The translations under genes were made by a program, and so were the position numbers. From Pseudomonas sediminis (GTDB lineage: Bacteria > Pseudomonadota > Gammaproteobacteria > Pseudomonadales > Pseudomonadaceae): a stretch of 64,000 nt of DNA. Shown here one piece after another: positions 11,260 to 19,338 of the stretch. The notes beneath the pieces were generated by a model. It made no database searches. It was not told the origin of the DNA and saw nothing but the letters and a program-made list of their open reading frames with translations. The stretch covers positions 496,001 to 560,000 of the forward strand of contig NZ_NIQU01000001.1 of the NCBI RefSeq assembly GCF_002741105.1. Reading direction: 5' to 3'. The stretch's first letter is position 1, and each line of letters starts with the position of its first letter.

Positions 11260-11538
11260 GTGGCCAACTCACCTTCTGCCAAAAAACGCGCCAAACAGGC
11301 TGAGAAGCGCCGTAGCCATAACGCCAGCCTGCGCTCGATGGTTCGTACTTACATCAAGAACGTAGTCAAGGCTATTGCTGCCAAAGATCTCGAGCTTGCC
11401 AAAACCGCTTACACTGCAGCCGTTCCGGTCATCGACCGCATGGCTGACAAAGGCATCATCCACAAGAACAAAGCCGCTCGTCACAAGAGCCGCCTGAACG
11501 CGCACATCAAGGCGCTGGGCGAAGCTGCTGCCGCTTAA
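11260..11538 (+). CDS. rpsT: Ribosomal protein S20
   Basis: Small-subunit protein binding 16S rRNA early in assembly. It has 92 lysine-, arginine- and alanine-rich residues with the expected [12 protein letters not shown] start and ALGEAAAA end. The GTG at 11260 is preferred: GAGGAG at 11247-11252 is well placed and the product begins (M)ANSPS. An in-frame TTG six bases earlier is a possible alternative. Non-ATG starts are characteristic of rpsT (E. coli uses TTG and autoregulates). It is monocistronic, with its own promoter and terminator. Confidence 0.97.
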   Translation: MANSPSAKKRAKQAEKRRSHNASLRSMVRTYIKNVVKAIAAKDLELAKTAYTAAVPVIDRMADKGIIHKNKAARHKSRLNAHIKALGEAAAA

Positions 11539-11554
11539 TCGCGACAGGTTCTTG

Positions 11555-11582
11555 AAAAACCGGCCCTGGTGGCCGGTTTTTT
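11555..11582 (+). terminator. rpsT intrinsic terminator
   Basis: A short A-run precedes the stem ACCGGCC / GGCCGGT with a CTGGT loop, followed by TTTTTT. It begins 17 nt after the rpsT stop. Confidence 0.88.
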
Positions 11583-11612
11583 ATTGCCCGTAATTCAGTC
11601 TCTGCAGCCCAT

Positions 11613-11652
11613 AAAAAATGGCCGGGAGCCATTTTTAACGTCGCGCAGCGAC
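11613..11652. repeat. Two small hairpins between rpsT and the PA4642-like gene
   Basis: AAAATGGC CGGGA GCCATTTT (about 11615-11635) has A and T runs on both sides, so it resembles a weak bidirectional terminator. GTCGC GCA GCGAC follows at once (11640-11652). The stretch CATAAAAAATG occurs both here and at the terminator at 11687, suggesting a local duplication. Confidence 0.45.
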
Positions 11653-11686
11653 GGCCCGCAGGGTGGCCGCCAGGGATGGCAGGCCA

Positions 11687-11723
11687 TAAAAAATGCCCGC
11701 CTCCTTGCGGAATGCGGGCATTT
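11687..11723 (-). terminator. Terminator of the PA4642-like gene
   Basis: Stem AAATGCCCGC / GCGGGCATTT with a 13-nt loop. Read on the minus strand it ends in a T-run and lies 18 nt after the stop codon of the gene. Confidence 0.8.
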
Positions 11724-11740
11724 CTCGAAAACAGCAAAGA

Positions 11741-12028
11741 TCAGCCGCGAGCAGCCTTGATCACTTCGATGTAAGGCTCGGCATTGCGCTGATCCTGAAT
11801 CAGCGCGATGAAATCATTACCCTGTGCATCGGTGGCCGAGAGATCGTAGCCTTCAGCAACGAAGAAACCCACGAAACGCTCGAAGTCATCGATACGCAGA
11901 CCGCGATAAGCCTTGACCAGCTTGTGCAGCGAAGGCGGCGTGGCGTCCGCTGGCTCCACCGCAAGGAACAGCTTGATCGAGTCGTCGCTGATTTCTTCGC
12001 CAATCACCTGCTTCTTGTCTTTACGCAT
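11741..12028 (-). CDS. Small conserved Pseudomonas protein (PA4642-like)
   Basis: A 95-residue soluble protein beginning MRKDKKQVIGEE. It is acidic and helical, with no signal peptide or membrane segment. I recognise it as a small family conserved in Pseudomonas (PA4642 family, recalled from memory) with no established function. The C-terminal half (FVGFFVAEGYDLSATDAQGNDF) resembles an ankyrin-like helical hairpin, but one repeat is too little to classify it. Monocistronic, with a clear terminator. In P. aeruginosa the homologue lies near hpt and upp, which follow here after the SulP gene. Confidence 0.8.
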   Translation of the reverse strand: MRKDKKQVIGEEISDDSIKLFLAVEPADATPPSLHKLVKAYRGLRIDDFERFVGFFVAEGYDLSATDAQGNDFIALIQDQRNAEPYIEVIKAARG

Positions 12029-12147
12029 AGCCCGCTCCCGCCAGCATTACAGAGGGCCGGCAGTGTACCGCCGAGCCGCGCGCGGCTCAACGCGCAGCCG
12101 GGCAGGCTAACACGCGATCAATCGACACAACAGCCGACCTAGGTCAT

Positions 12148-12176
12148 GCCGTACGGCGCAAACTGGACCCTATAAT
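12148..12176 (+). promoter_or_regulatory. Possible promoter/operator of the SulP gene
   Basis: A perfect -10 TATAAT lies at 12171-12176, 25 nt before the ATG. No good -35 is visible. Where it would be expected there is a perfect 10-bp palindrome, GCCGTACGGC (12148-12157), which could be a regulator site. Confidence 0.4.
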
Positions 12177-12200
12177 GCGCCAAGCCACTAGGGAGCCAGC

Positions 12201-13940
12201 ATGTCACGTCTATCGTTGCCGCTGTTCGCCGCCTGGCGCCAGACCCTGCGCGCGGGCTACTCCTGGAAGGCCCTACGCGGCGACCTGAGCGCCGGCCTGA
12301 CGGTGGGCATCATTGCCATTCCACTGGCCATGGCGCTGGCCATCGCCGTGGGTGTGGCGCCGCAGCACGGCCTTTATACCGTGCTGATCGCCGCACCGCT
12401 GATCGCCCTGTGCGGCGGCTCGCGCTTCAATATTTCCGGCCCCACCGCAGCCTTTGTGGTGATCCTGCTGCCGATCACCCAGCAGTACGGTCTCGGCGGC
12501 TTGCTGCTGTGCACGCTGATGGCTGGCGTGATCCTGATCACCCTGGGGCTGCTGCGCGCCGGACGCCTGATCGAGTTTGTGCCTTATCCGGTAACACTGG
12601 GCTTTACCGCCGGCATTGGCATTGTCATTGCCGTTCTGCAGATCAAGGATCTGTTCGGCCTGCACCTGGCCGGCACACCCCAGCATCTTCTGGAGCAGGT
12701 GAACCTGCTGATCCGCGCCTTGCCCAGCCTGCAACTCGGCGACAGCCTGGTGGGCGCCGCGTGCCTGGCGACACTGCTGATCTGGCCACGCCTGATACCG
12801 AAGATTCCTGCACACCTGGTCGCCCTGGCGATTGGCGCGTTGCTGGCCCTGGCCCTGGAACGCCTGGGGCTACCCGTGGCGACATTGGGCGAGCGCTTCA
12901 GCTATCAGCTCGACGGCATCGAATATCCCGGTATCCCGCCCTTCCTGCCGGACCTGGCCTTACCATGGAACCTACCGGGTGCCGACGGCCAGCCACTGGT
13001 GCTGTCATTCGAACTGATCCGCCAACTGCTGGCACCGGCATTCGCTATCGCCATGCTCGGCGCCATCGAGTCACTGCTGTGCGCGGTAGTGGCCGACGGC
13101 ATGACCGGCAGCAAGCATGACCCTAATGCCGAACTGATCGGCCAGGGCCTCGGCAACCTGGCCGCGCCGTTCTTTGGCGGCATCACCGCTACTGCTGCCA
13201 TCGCCCGCACCGCCGCCAACGTCCGCGCCGGCGCCTTTTCACCGCTGGCAGCATTGATTCACGCGGGCGTGGTGCTGGCGGCGATTCTGTTGCTCGCGCC
13301 GCTGTTCAGCTATCTGCCCATGGCCGCCCTGGCAGCGCTGCTGCTGATGGTGGCGTGGAACATGAGCGAGCCCCACCACGTCGTCCACACCCTGCGCATC
13401 GCTCCACGCAGCGATGTGCTGGTGCTGCTGACCTGCCTGGTACTGACGGTGCTGTTCGACATGGTGCTGGCTGTCGGCGTCGGCCTGCTGCTGGCGGCTG
13501 GGCTGTTCATCAAGCGCATGAGCGAGCTGACCGATACCGCAGCGCTGAGCCGACAGCAACGTCAGGCCTTGCTGGATCTGCCCGAGCACGTGTTGGCTTA
13601 CGCCATTCGCGGCCCGCTGTTCTTTGGCGCGGCAGAAAAGGCGTTGAGCGTGCTGCGGCGTTTCACGCCGGAGGTGAAGATAGTCATCGTCGACATCAGC
13701 GCCGTGCCACTGCTGGACATGACGGCCATTGCCGCGCTGGACAACGTGCTGCGCGACTACCGCCAGCAGGGTGTGGCGCTGATCCTCAGCGGGCCCACCG
13801 CGCAGGTACGGCTGCAACTACGCCGCGCCGGCATTCACCGACGCGCCGGGCAATTGGCCTACGTGCACGATCTACCACAAGCGCGGGAGAGAGCCTTGCG
13901 CTGGCTGGATGACACAGCGCCAAAGCCGCTAGCCGAATAG
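12201..13940 (+). CDS. SulP family anion transporter with STAS domain
   Basis: Inner-membrane secondary transporter of the SulP/SLC26 family. It has 579 residues: a long hydrophobic region of 10-14 helices starting with GLTVGIIAIPLAMALAIAVG, and a cytosolic C-terminal STAS domain (about 460-560) with IVIVDISAVPLLDMTAIAALD. Substrates in the family include sulfate, bicarbonate, dicarboxylates and other anions; the sequence does not decide which. There is no fused carbonic anhydrase or rhodanese. It is a single gene, convergent with hpt. A palindrome and a perfect -10 box precede it. Confidence 0.9.
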   Translation: MSRLSLPLFAAWRQTLRAGYSWKALRGDLSAGLTVGIIAIPLAMALAIAVGVAPQHGLYTVLIAAPLIALCGGSRFNISGPTAAFVVILLPITQQYGLGGLLLCTLMAGVILITLGLLRAGRLIEFVPYPVTLGFTAGIGIVIAVLQIKDLFGLHLAGTPQHLLEQVNLLIRALPSLQLGDSLVGAACLATLLIWPRLIPKIPAHLVALAIGALLALALERLGLPVATLGERFSYQLDGIEYPGIPPFLPDLALPWNLPGADGQPLVLSFELIRQLLAPAFAIAMLGAIESLLCAVVADGMTGSKHDPNAELIGQGLGNLAAPFFGGITATAAIARTAANVRAGAFSPLAALIHAGVVLAAILLLAPLFSYLPMAALAALLLMVAWNMSEPHHVVHTLRIAPRSDVLVLLTCLVLTVLFDMVLAVGVGLLLAAGLFIKRMSELTDTAALSRQQRQALLDLPEHVLAYAIRGPLFFGAAEKALSVLRRFTPEVKIVIVDISAVPLLDMTAIAALDNVLRDYRQQGVALILSGPTAQVRLQLRRAGIHRRAGQLAYVHDLPQARERALRWLDDTAPKPLAE

Positions 13941-13966
13941 GTTCGCCTTGCGCACCGAGGAAAGCC

Positions 13967-13983
13967 GGTGCGCGCAGCGCACC
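13967..13983. repeat. GGTGCGC-type REP-like hairpin
   Basis: Perfect stem GGTGCGC GCA GCGCACC followed by CTACG, between the convergent SulP and hpt genes. A related CGCACC lies 15 nt upstream. Such GTAGGGTGCGC elements are common intergenic repeats in several Pseudomonas genomes (recalled, not checked). Confidence 0.5.
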
Positions 13984-14000
13984 CTACGCGGTACAAGCGC

Positions 14001-14558
14001 TTACAGCCCCTTGACCGCGAAAATGCCTGCGGCATTGCGCCAGTAGCCCTTGTAGTCCATGCCGTAACCGAAGATGTAACGGTCGATGCACTGCAAGCCG
14101 ACATAGTTAGCCTTCAGATCAGGACGCGCCTTGCGCTCGTGCTCCTTGTCGATCAGCACCGCGGTATGCACGGCGCGCGCGCCAGCATGGCGGCAGAAAT
14201 CGATGATCGCGCCCAGGGTGTGCCCTTCGTCGAGGATGTCGTCGATGATCAGCACATCACGGTCGATGAACGAGACTTCCGGCTTGGCCTTCCAGAACAG
14301 CTCGCCCCCGCTGGTTTCATTGCGATAACGCGTGGCGTGCAGGTAGGACGCCTCGAGCGGGAAGTTCAGCTTGGTCAACAGCTTGCCGGAGAAGATCAGG
14401 CCGCCGTTCATTACGCAGAACACCACTGGGTTGCGCTCGGCCAGCTCGGCGTTGATCTGGCTGGCGACCTTGTCGATGGCCGCTTCCACCTCGGCTTCGG
14501 TGAACAGGCAGTCGGCTTCCGCCATGATTTGGCGAATGTGCGCGAGATCGGCGGACAT
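14001..14558 (-). CDS. hpt: Hypoxanthine-guanine phosphoribosyltransferase
   Basis: Salvages hypoxanthine and guanine to IMP and GMP using PRPP. The 185-residue type I phosphoribosyltransferase has the PRPP-binding motif VLIIDDILDEGHTL near residue 100 and the base-pocket region KANYVGLQC near the C-terminus. It is divergent from upp, pairing purine with pyrimidine salvage. The ATG at 14558 gives the normal Pseudomonas N-terminus (MSADLAHIRQIM). The stop lies 17 nt from a REP-like hairpin. Confidence 0.94.
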   Translation of the reverse strand: MSADLAHIRQIMAEADCLFTEAEVEAAIDKVASQINAELAERNPVVFCVMNGGLIFSGKLLTKLNFPLEASYLHATRYRNETSGGELFWKAKPEVSFIDRDVLIIDDILDEGHTLGAIIDFCRHAGARAVHTAVLIDKEHERKARPDLKANYVGLQCIDRYIFGYGMDYKGYWRNAAGIFAVKGL

Positions 14559-14709
14559 GGTGTGCTCTCTCTTGATCGGACTGATGAATGGCGGCGAACA
14601 GCCTGAAAGCTGATCGAGCCGTCAAATAAAAGCGGGCAAAGGTACAGACCCGTGCAGCGCTTGCCAAGTATCGACTGACCAGCGTAGCCGACGCACAGCG
14701 CAGGGCATC

Positions 14710-14725
14710 GTGACTCATCAGTCAC
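14710..14725. promoter_or_regulatory. Perfect inverted repeat between hpt and upp
   Basis: GTGACT CATC AGTCAC, two perfect 6-bp arms with a 4-nt spacer. It is just upstream of a possible upp promoter (TTGGCA at 14733-14738, 17 nt, then a weak TAACGC). It may bind a regulator of the divergent salvage genes. Pattern only. Confidence 0.35.
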
Positions 14726-14796
14726 CCACCACTTGGCATGAGCAATGCTTTAATCTAACGCGATTTTTCCCAGAGCCCCGTTGGAGATCCCAGCCC

Positions 14797-15435
14797 ATGC
14801 CCACTCGCGAGATCCGCCACCCGCTGATCCGTCACAAGATCGGCCTGATGCGCCGCGCCGATATCAGCACCAAGAATTTCCGTGAGCTGGCCCAGGAAGT
14901 GGGCGCCCTGCTGACTTATGAGGCCACCAACGACCTGCCGCTGGAAACCTACGACATCGAAGGCTGGGCGGGCACCGTGCAGGTGGAGAAGATCGCCGGC
15001 AAGAAAATCACCGTGGTGCCCATCCTGCGCGCAGGCATCGGCATGCTCGACGGAGTGCTCAGCCTGATCCCCGGCGCCAAGGTCAGCGCCGTGGGCGTCG
15101 CGCGCAACGAGGAAACCCTGGAAGCGCACACTTACCTGGAAAAGCTGGCGCCGGAAATCGACTCGCGCCTGGCGCTGATCATCGACCCGATGCTGGCCAC
15201 CGGCGGTTCGATGGTCGCCACCATCGACCTGCTGAAAAAAGCTGGCTGCAAGGATATTCGCGCCATGGTCCTGGTCGCCGCTCCCGAAGGCATCCAGGCC
15301 GTCGAGAAGGCCCACCCGGACGTGACCATCTTCACCGCCTCCATTGATCAGTGCCTGAACGAACATGGCTACATCATTCCCGGCCTGGGCGATGCCGGTG
15401 ACAAGATCTTCGGCACCAAGCAGAAGGACGCCTGA
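14797..15435 (+). CDS. upp: Uracil phosphoribosyltransferase
   Basis: Converts uracil and PRPP to UMP. The 212-residue protein has the PRPP loop [13 protein letters not shown] near residue 130 and the uracil-binding C-terminus [17 protein letters not shown]. The ATG at 14797 gives [16 protein letters not shown], the usual start; an in-frame ATG 87 nt upstream would add residues unlike the family. The uraA ATG follows the stop after 1 nt, so uptake and phosphoribosylation of uracil are produced together. Confidence 0.96.
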   Translation: MPTREIRHPLIRHKIGLMRRADISTKNFRELAQEVGALLTYEATNDLPLETYDIEGWAGTVQVEKIAGKKITVVPILRAGIGMLDGVLSLIPGAKVSAVGVARNEETLEAHTYLEKLAPEIDSRLALIIDPMLATGGSMVATIDLLKKAGCKDIRAMVLVAAPEGIQAVEKAHPDVTIFTASIDQCLNEHGYIIPGLGDAGDKIFGTKQKDA

Positions 15436-15436
15436 C

Positions 15437-16699
15437 ATGTCGCAGACGGAATTCAACGATCCGCTATGGCGTCAGGGTATCTCCGGTGCGCAGATGTTGT
15501 TCGTGGCTTTCGGCGCCCTGGTGCTGATGCCGCTGATCACCGGCATGGACCCCAACGTCGCGCTGTTCACCGCCGGTATCGGCACGCTGCTGTTCCAACT
15601 GGTGACCAAACGTCAGGTCCCGGTGTTCCTGGCCTCCAGCTTCGCCTTCATCGCACCGATCCTGGCAGCCAAGGGCGAATTCGGCCTACCCGCCGTGATG
15701 GGAGGCGTGATCGCCGCCGGTCTGGTCTACATCCTGCTCTCGGCACTGGTCAAACTGCGCGGCCCCAGCTTTATCGACCGCCTGCTGCCGCCGGTGGTGA
15801 TCGCCCCGGTGATCATTTCCATCGGTCTGGCGCTCTCGCCGGTGGCGGTGAACATGGCCATGGGCAAGGCCGGTGACGGCAGCATCGAGCTGGTGCCTTA
15901 CAGCACGGCGATGATGATTTCGATGCCGGCACTGATCACCACCCTGCTGGTGGCCGTGCTGGGCCGCGGCATCTTCCGCCTGGTACCGATCCTCGCCGGC
16001 ATCGCGGTCGGCTGCGCCATCGCTGCAGTGCTCGGGGTGATCGACACCAGCGCCGTTGAACAAGCCGCCTGGCTCGCCGTACCCGCCTTCGTCACCCCGG
16101 AACTGCACTGGGGCGCCATTCTGTACATGGTGCCGGTAGCGCTGGCGCCAGCCATCGAGCACATCGGCGGCGTGGTGGCGATCGGTAACGTCACCGGCAA
16201 GAACTTCGTCAAGAAGCCCGGCCTGCATCGCACCCTGCTCGGCGACGGCCTGGCCACGTCGGCAGCCGGTCTGTTCGGTGGTCCACCCAACACCACCTAC
16301 GCCGAAGTCACCGGTGCGGTAATGCTGACCAAGAGCTACAACCCGAAGATCATGACCTGGGCTGCGGTATTCGCCATCGCCCTGGCCTTCATCGGCAAGT
16401 TCGGCGTGGCCCTGCAGAGTATTCCGGTACCGGTAATGGGCGGCATTCTCTGCCTGCTGTTCGGCTCCATCGCCGTAGTCGGCCTCAACACCCTGATTCG
16501 CCACCAGGTCGACCTCTCCGAAGCGCGCAACCTGATCATCGTCTCGGTGACCCTGGTATTCGGCATCGGCGGCATGGTCATCGGCGGCAAGGAATTCGCT
16601 CTGTCGGGGATTTCCCTGTGCGCCATCAGCGCGCTGCTGCTCAACCTGGTGCTGCCAGGTGGCGCCGGCTGGAAGAAACGGGACGCTGAAGACGCCTGA
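15437..16699 (+). CDS. uraA: UraA, uracil-xanthine/proton symporter (NCS2)
   Basis: Inner-membrane nucleobase/cation symporter bringing in uracil. The 420 residues match UraA in length, with about 14 predicted helices. The family region around TPELHWGAI and ALAPAIEHIGGVVAIGNV contains the substrate Glu pair typical of NCS2 carriers. The ATG at 15437 (MSQTEFNDPLWRQ) follows the upp stop directly. The product UMP precursor is used by the upstream Upp enzyme. A bidirectional terminator follows. Confidence 0.94.
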   Translation: MSQTEFNDPLWRQGISGAQMLFVAFGALVLMPLITGMDPNVALFTAGIGTLLFQLVTKRQVPVFLASSFAFIAPILAAKGEFGLPAVMGGVIAAGLVYILLSALVKLRGPSFIDRLLPPVVIAPVIISIGLALSPVAVNMAMGKAGDGSIELVPYSTAMMISMPALITTLLVAVLGRGIFRLVPILAGIAVGCAIAAVLGVIDTSAVEQAAWLAVPAFVTPELHWGAILYMVPVALAPAIEHIGGVVAIGNVTGKNFVKKPGLHRTLLGDGLATSAAGLFGGPPNTTYAEVTGAVMLTKSYNPKIMTWAAVFAIALAFIGKFGVALQSIPVPVMGGILCLLFGSIAVVGLNTLIRHQVDLSEARNLIIVSVTLVFGIGGMVIGGKEFALSGISLCAISALLLNLVLPGGAGWKKRDAEDA

Positions 16700-16713
16700 T
16701 TCAGCTGCCCAAC

Positions 16714-16745
16714 AAAAAGCCCGCGATGATCGCGGGCTTTTTTTG
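16714..16745. terminator. Bidirectional terminator between uraA and DUF481 gene
   Basis: AAAAAGCCCGCGATGATCGCGGGCTTTTTTT: perfect stem with A and T runs on both sides, between convergent genes. Confidence 0.92.
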
Positions 16746-16753
16746 GTACCGGC

Positions 16754-17767
16754 TTACCAGCCGACGCCGAACCCCAGGGTGTAGCGGGTTTCGTTCAGAT
16801 CGCCCTCGGCACCGCTGACGATATCTTTCTCGGCCTTCATGTTCAGCGACGCCCAGTCGGTCACCTTGTAACGCAGGCCGACTTCAGCATCGAGGCTGTA
16901 GTCCGCCGCGCCACTCAGTGGACGACCGATCTCACCGACAGTGAACAGCTCGACGGTCTTGCCGATCAGATAGCGGTTGTAGTCCCATTTCACGCTCATG
17001 GCGTAGAAACGGTCCTGCTCACCGTTGCTGTACCGATAATCGCTGCGGTTGGCCAGGGTGGCGATGGAGAACGCGCCCAGCTCGTCATCCCAGAACTGGT
17101 AACCGGGACCGGTACCGAGGGTGCGCTGACGCTCCACTTCCTCGATGCGGTCGCGCTTGTACTCGAAGCGCCCCTGCCAGAACCACTTTTCCGTGAGGAA
17201 GCGGTCGAGCGCATATTCGGCGCTCCAGTTGTCGGTGCTGACGACGTCGTTCTTCAGCTCGCGGTTGTAGTCGGCAATCGCGTTGTGCCGCCAACGTCCA
17301 TGGCGGGCCTGAGTCTTGATATCGACGTCGTAGTCGTCGGAGTCACGCTCGCCGCGCTTGTAGTCGAGACCGAGGTCGACGTTGCCCTTCCAGGTGAAAT
17401 CCTCCACCAGCGGTTTGGGCTTCATGATCTGCTCGATCTGCGTCAGCTCGATGGTCTTCGGTGTTTCGCCATTGGCCAGGGTCACCTTGCCCGGCTCGGC
17501 AGCCAGCAGCGACTTGGCGCGCTCGCCATCCACCGGGCCTAGTTTGACCAGCAGTTCGTGATCACTTTCCAGGGTGGCGATTTTCTTCCAGTCCAGCGGA
17601 ATGGAGCCGCCATAGTCGGTTTCCAGCAGCAGCTTGCTGCCGTCGAAGAAGCGGATGGTGCCGGAGAGACGGTCTCCGTTCTTCAGCCAGACGGTATCGG
17701 CGAAGGCGGCGGAACTGCACAGAGCGATGCTCAGGCCTAGCAGGGACAGCGATGTAGAGCGCGACAT
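16754..17767 (-). CDS. DUF481 outer-membrane protein, copy 1
   Basis: Predicted outer-membrane beta-barrel of the DUF481 (YdiY-like) family, function unknown. It has 337 residues with a signal peptide ending near AFA-DTVWL. The mature N-terminus (DTVWLKNGDRLSGTI) is a small beta domain of about 100 residues. The rest alternates polar and aromatic strands (DYKRGERDSDDYDV, LDRFLTEKWFWQGR) and ends in an aromatic residue (GFGVGW), as outer-membrane barrels do. A paralogue lies directly upstream on the same strand. Confidence 0.85.
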   Translation of the reverse strand: MSRSTSLSLLGLSIALCSSAAFADTVWLKNGDRLSGTIRFFDGSKLLLETDYGGSIPLDWKKIATLESDHELLVKLGPVDGERAKSLLAAEPGKVTLANGETPKTIELTQIEQIMKPKPLVEDFTWKGNVDLGLDYKRGERDSDDYDVDIKTQARHGRWRHNAIADYNRELKNDVVSTDNWSAEYALDRFLTEKWFWQGRFEYKRDRIEEVERQRTLGTGPGYQFWDDELGAFSIATLANRSDYRYSNGEQDRFYAMSVKWDYNRYLIGKTVELFTVGEIGRPLSGAADYSLDAEVGLRYKVTDWASLNMKAEKDIVSGAEGDLNETRYTLGFGVGW

Positions 17768-17870
17768 AAGTTGGGTAATGGCGTTGGTGGACGAAAGCCG
17801 GGCATTATCCGCAACCCCGGCGCCAGAGCAACAGCTGACCGACCAGGATACGCAGAGTTCAGCTTTTTCT

Positions 17871-17908
17871 GTCGGGCGGCGTTCCGTCGGGCGGCGATCC
17901 GTCGGCGA
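17871..17908. repeat. 15-bp tandem repeat between the DUF481 genes
   Basis: GTCGGGCGGCGTTCC (17871-17885) is followed by GTCGGGCGGCGATCC (17886-17900) and a partial third unit, just before the stop of the upstream copy. Too short to assign a function. Confidence 0.7.
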
Positions 17909-17911
17909 GCA

Positions 17912-18904
17912 TCACCAACCGACGCCAACACCGATCAGGTAATGCCGATCCGACACGGTCTGGCCCTGCGCGCGCAGTTGATCCAGTTCATAGAGCAGCG
18001 ACAGACGTGCCCACTGGTTGAGGCGATAACGCAGGCCGAACTCACTATCGAGCACGTAATCGATCTCGTCTATGTGCGGGATCTGTAGCTCGGCGTTGGC
18101 GTAGAACTCAAGCCTCGTGCCCCATAGCAAGCGTTTGTAATCCAGTTCCAGTGAGGTGGTGTTGAACGCCAGGTCGGCCACATCCGACTCCAGACGCACG
18201 CGGTTGAACTGGCCAATCAGGTCGAAACGCCCCAGCTCGTCATCCCAGAAACGATAACCGGGGCCAGTGCCGACGATGCGCTGACGGTCGATGGTTTCGA
18301 ACTCATCCTCGGCCTGCTGTGCTCCCACACGCCAGAACCAGTGCTCGGTGAGAAAACGGTCAAGGTCGTACTCCAGTTCCCAGTTGTCCTCGACCTTCCT
18401 GTCGTTCTTGGTTTCACGCTCCAGCTCGCCACTGAGTACATGGCGCCAGTGCCCATGTTCGACACGGGTATTGCCCTTGAGCTTCCACTCGTCGACGTCG
18501 TTCTGGTTGCGCTTCATGTCCAGCTTGGCGTCGAGGTTGCCCTCCCAGAGACGATCCTCCAGCAGTGGCCGCGGCGGCACCAGGCGCTTGATCTGCGCCA
18601 GCGGCAGGGTGTACTCGCGCTCACCCTCCACCCGCACCATGCCGCTACCGGCGGCCGCCAACCTTTCGCTACGTTCGTTGTCGAAACCGCTGCGGCGCAC
18701 CAGCAGGGGTTTGTCCGAGCTGAGGGTATCGATATCCTTCCAGTCGATAAGCACCTGGCCGGCGTATTTGGTCTTGAGCGCCAACTTGCCGCCATCGAGC
18801 AGAATGATTTCACCGCTGAGGCGATCACCGTTGTCCAGCCAGACGGTATCGGCCCAGATCGGGGCTGCCAGGGTAAAAAGGAATAAGGCGATTAGTACAC
18901 GCAT
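17912..18904 (-). CDS. DUF481 outer-membrane protein, copy 2
   Basis: Paralogue of the neighbouring DUF481 gene, 330 residues, probably an outer-membrane barrel of unknown role. The signal peptide ends near IWA-DTVWL, and the mature start DTVWLDNGDRLSGEI nearly repeats that of copy 1. Shared later blocks include LDRFLTEHWFWRVG, RIVGTGPGYRFWDDELG and the terminal GVGVGW. The ATG at 18904 gives a proper signal peptide; an in-frame extension upstream would bury it. It is divergent from the alkyltransferase-like gene with only 16 nt between starts. Confidence 0.85.
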   Translation of the reverse strand: MRVLIALFLFTLAAPIWADTVWLDNGDRLSGEIILLDGGKLALKTKYAGQVLIDWKDIDTLSSDKPLLVRRSGFDNERSERLAAAGSGMVRVEGEREYTLPLAQIKRLVPPRPLLEDRLWEGNLDAKLDMKRNQNDVDEWKLKGNTRVEHGHWRHVLSGELERETKNDRKVEDNWELEYDLDRFLTEHWFWRVGAQQAEDEFETIDRQRIVGTGPGYRFWDDELGRFDLIGQFNRVRLESDVADLAFNTTSLELDYKRLLWGTRLEFYANAELQIPHIDEIDYVLDSEFGLRYRLNQWARLSLLYELDQLRAQGQTVSDRHYLIGVGVGW

Positions 18905-18920
18905 GATAAGGACGAACCCT

Positions 18921-19295
18921 ATGGGCAAGACGAAACCGCCAGAGTCTGCATGGCCGGCACCACCACCGGCAAGCGTGGAGGCGCGTCGCGAGGCGCTGTA
19001 TCTGGTATTGGCACAGGTGCCTGAGGGCAAGGTCGTCAGCTATGGTGAACTGGCGCAACTGGCCGGCCTGGGCCGCGCCGCGCGCTGGGTCGGCCGCACG
19101 CTAAGCCAGTTGCCGGATGGCACCACACTCCCCTGGCACCGGGTTATCGCCGCAGGCGGGCGCCTCAGCCTGGCCGCCGGCAGGCCTTCCGGTGCCGAAC
19201 AACGGGCACGTCTGCGCGCGGAGGGCATCAGCATCCTGAACGAACGTGTGGATATACGTCGCCACGGCTGGCGCCCGATGGAGCACAGCAGTTAG
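18921..19295 (+). CDS. Alkyltransferase-like protein (Atl), MGMT family
   Basis: DNA-repair protein that binds O6-alkylguanine and hands it to nucleotide excision repair, without alkyl transfer. The 124-residue MGMT C-terminal domain starts at EALYLVLAQVPEGKVVSYGELAQLAG. The active-site block of MGMT, PCHRV, reads PWHRV here (Trp72 replacing Cys), the mark of Atl proteins. The ATG at 18921 has AAGGA 8 nt upstream. An in-frame ATG at 18903 would overlap the divergent DUF481 start. Function is inferred from the Cys-to-Trp change and the family. Confidence 0.9.
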   Translation: MGKTKPPESAWPAPPPASVEARREALYLVLAQVPEGKVVSYGELAQLAGLGRAARWVGRTLSQLPDGTTLPWHRVIAAGGRLSLAAGRPSGAEQRARLRAEGISILNERVDIRRHGWRPMEHSS

Positions 19296-19338
19296 AGTGC
19301 GCCCTACCAAGACTCCCCCCTGCCCAGATTCGAGCCTG

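Noticed and set aside
18921..19295. O6-methylguanine methyltransferase (ogt)
   Set aside because: The active-site Cys is Trp, so it cannot accept the alkyl group; Atl is the better call.
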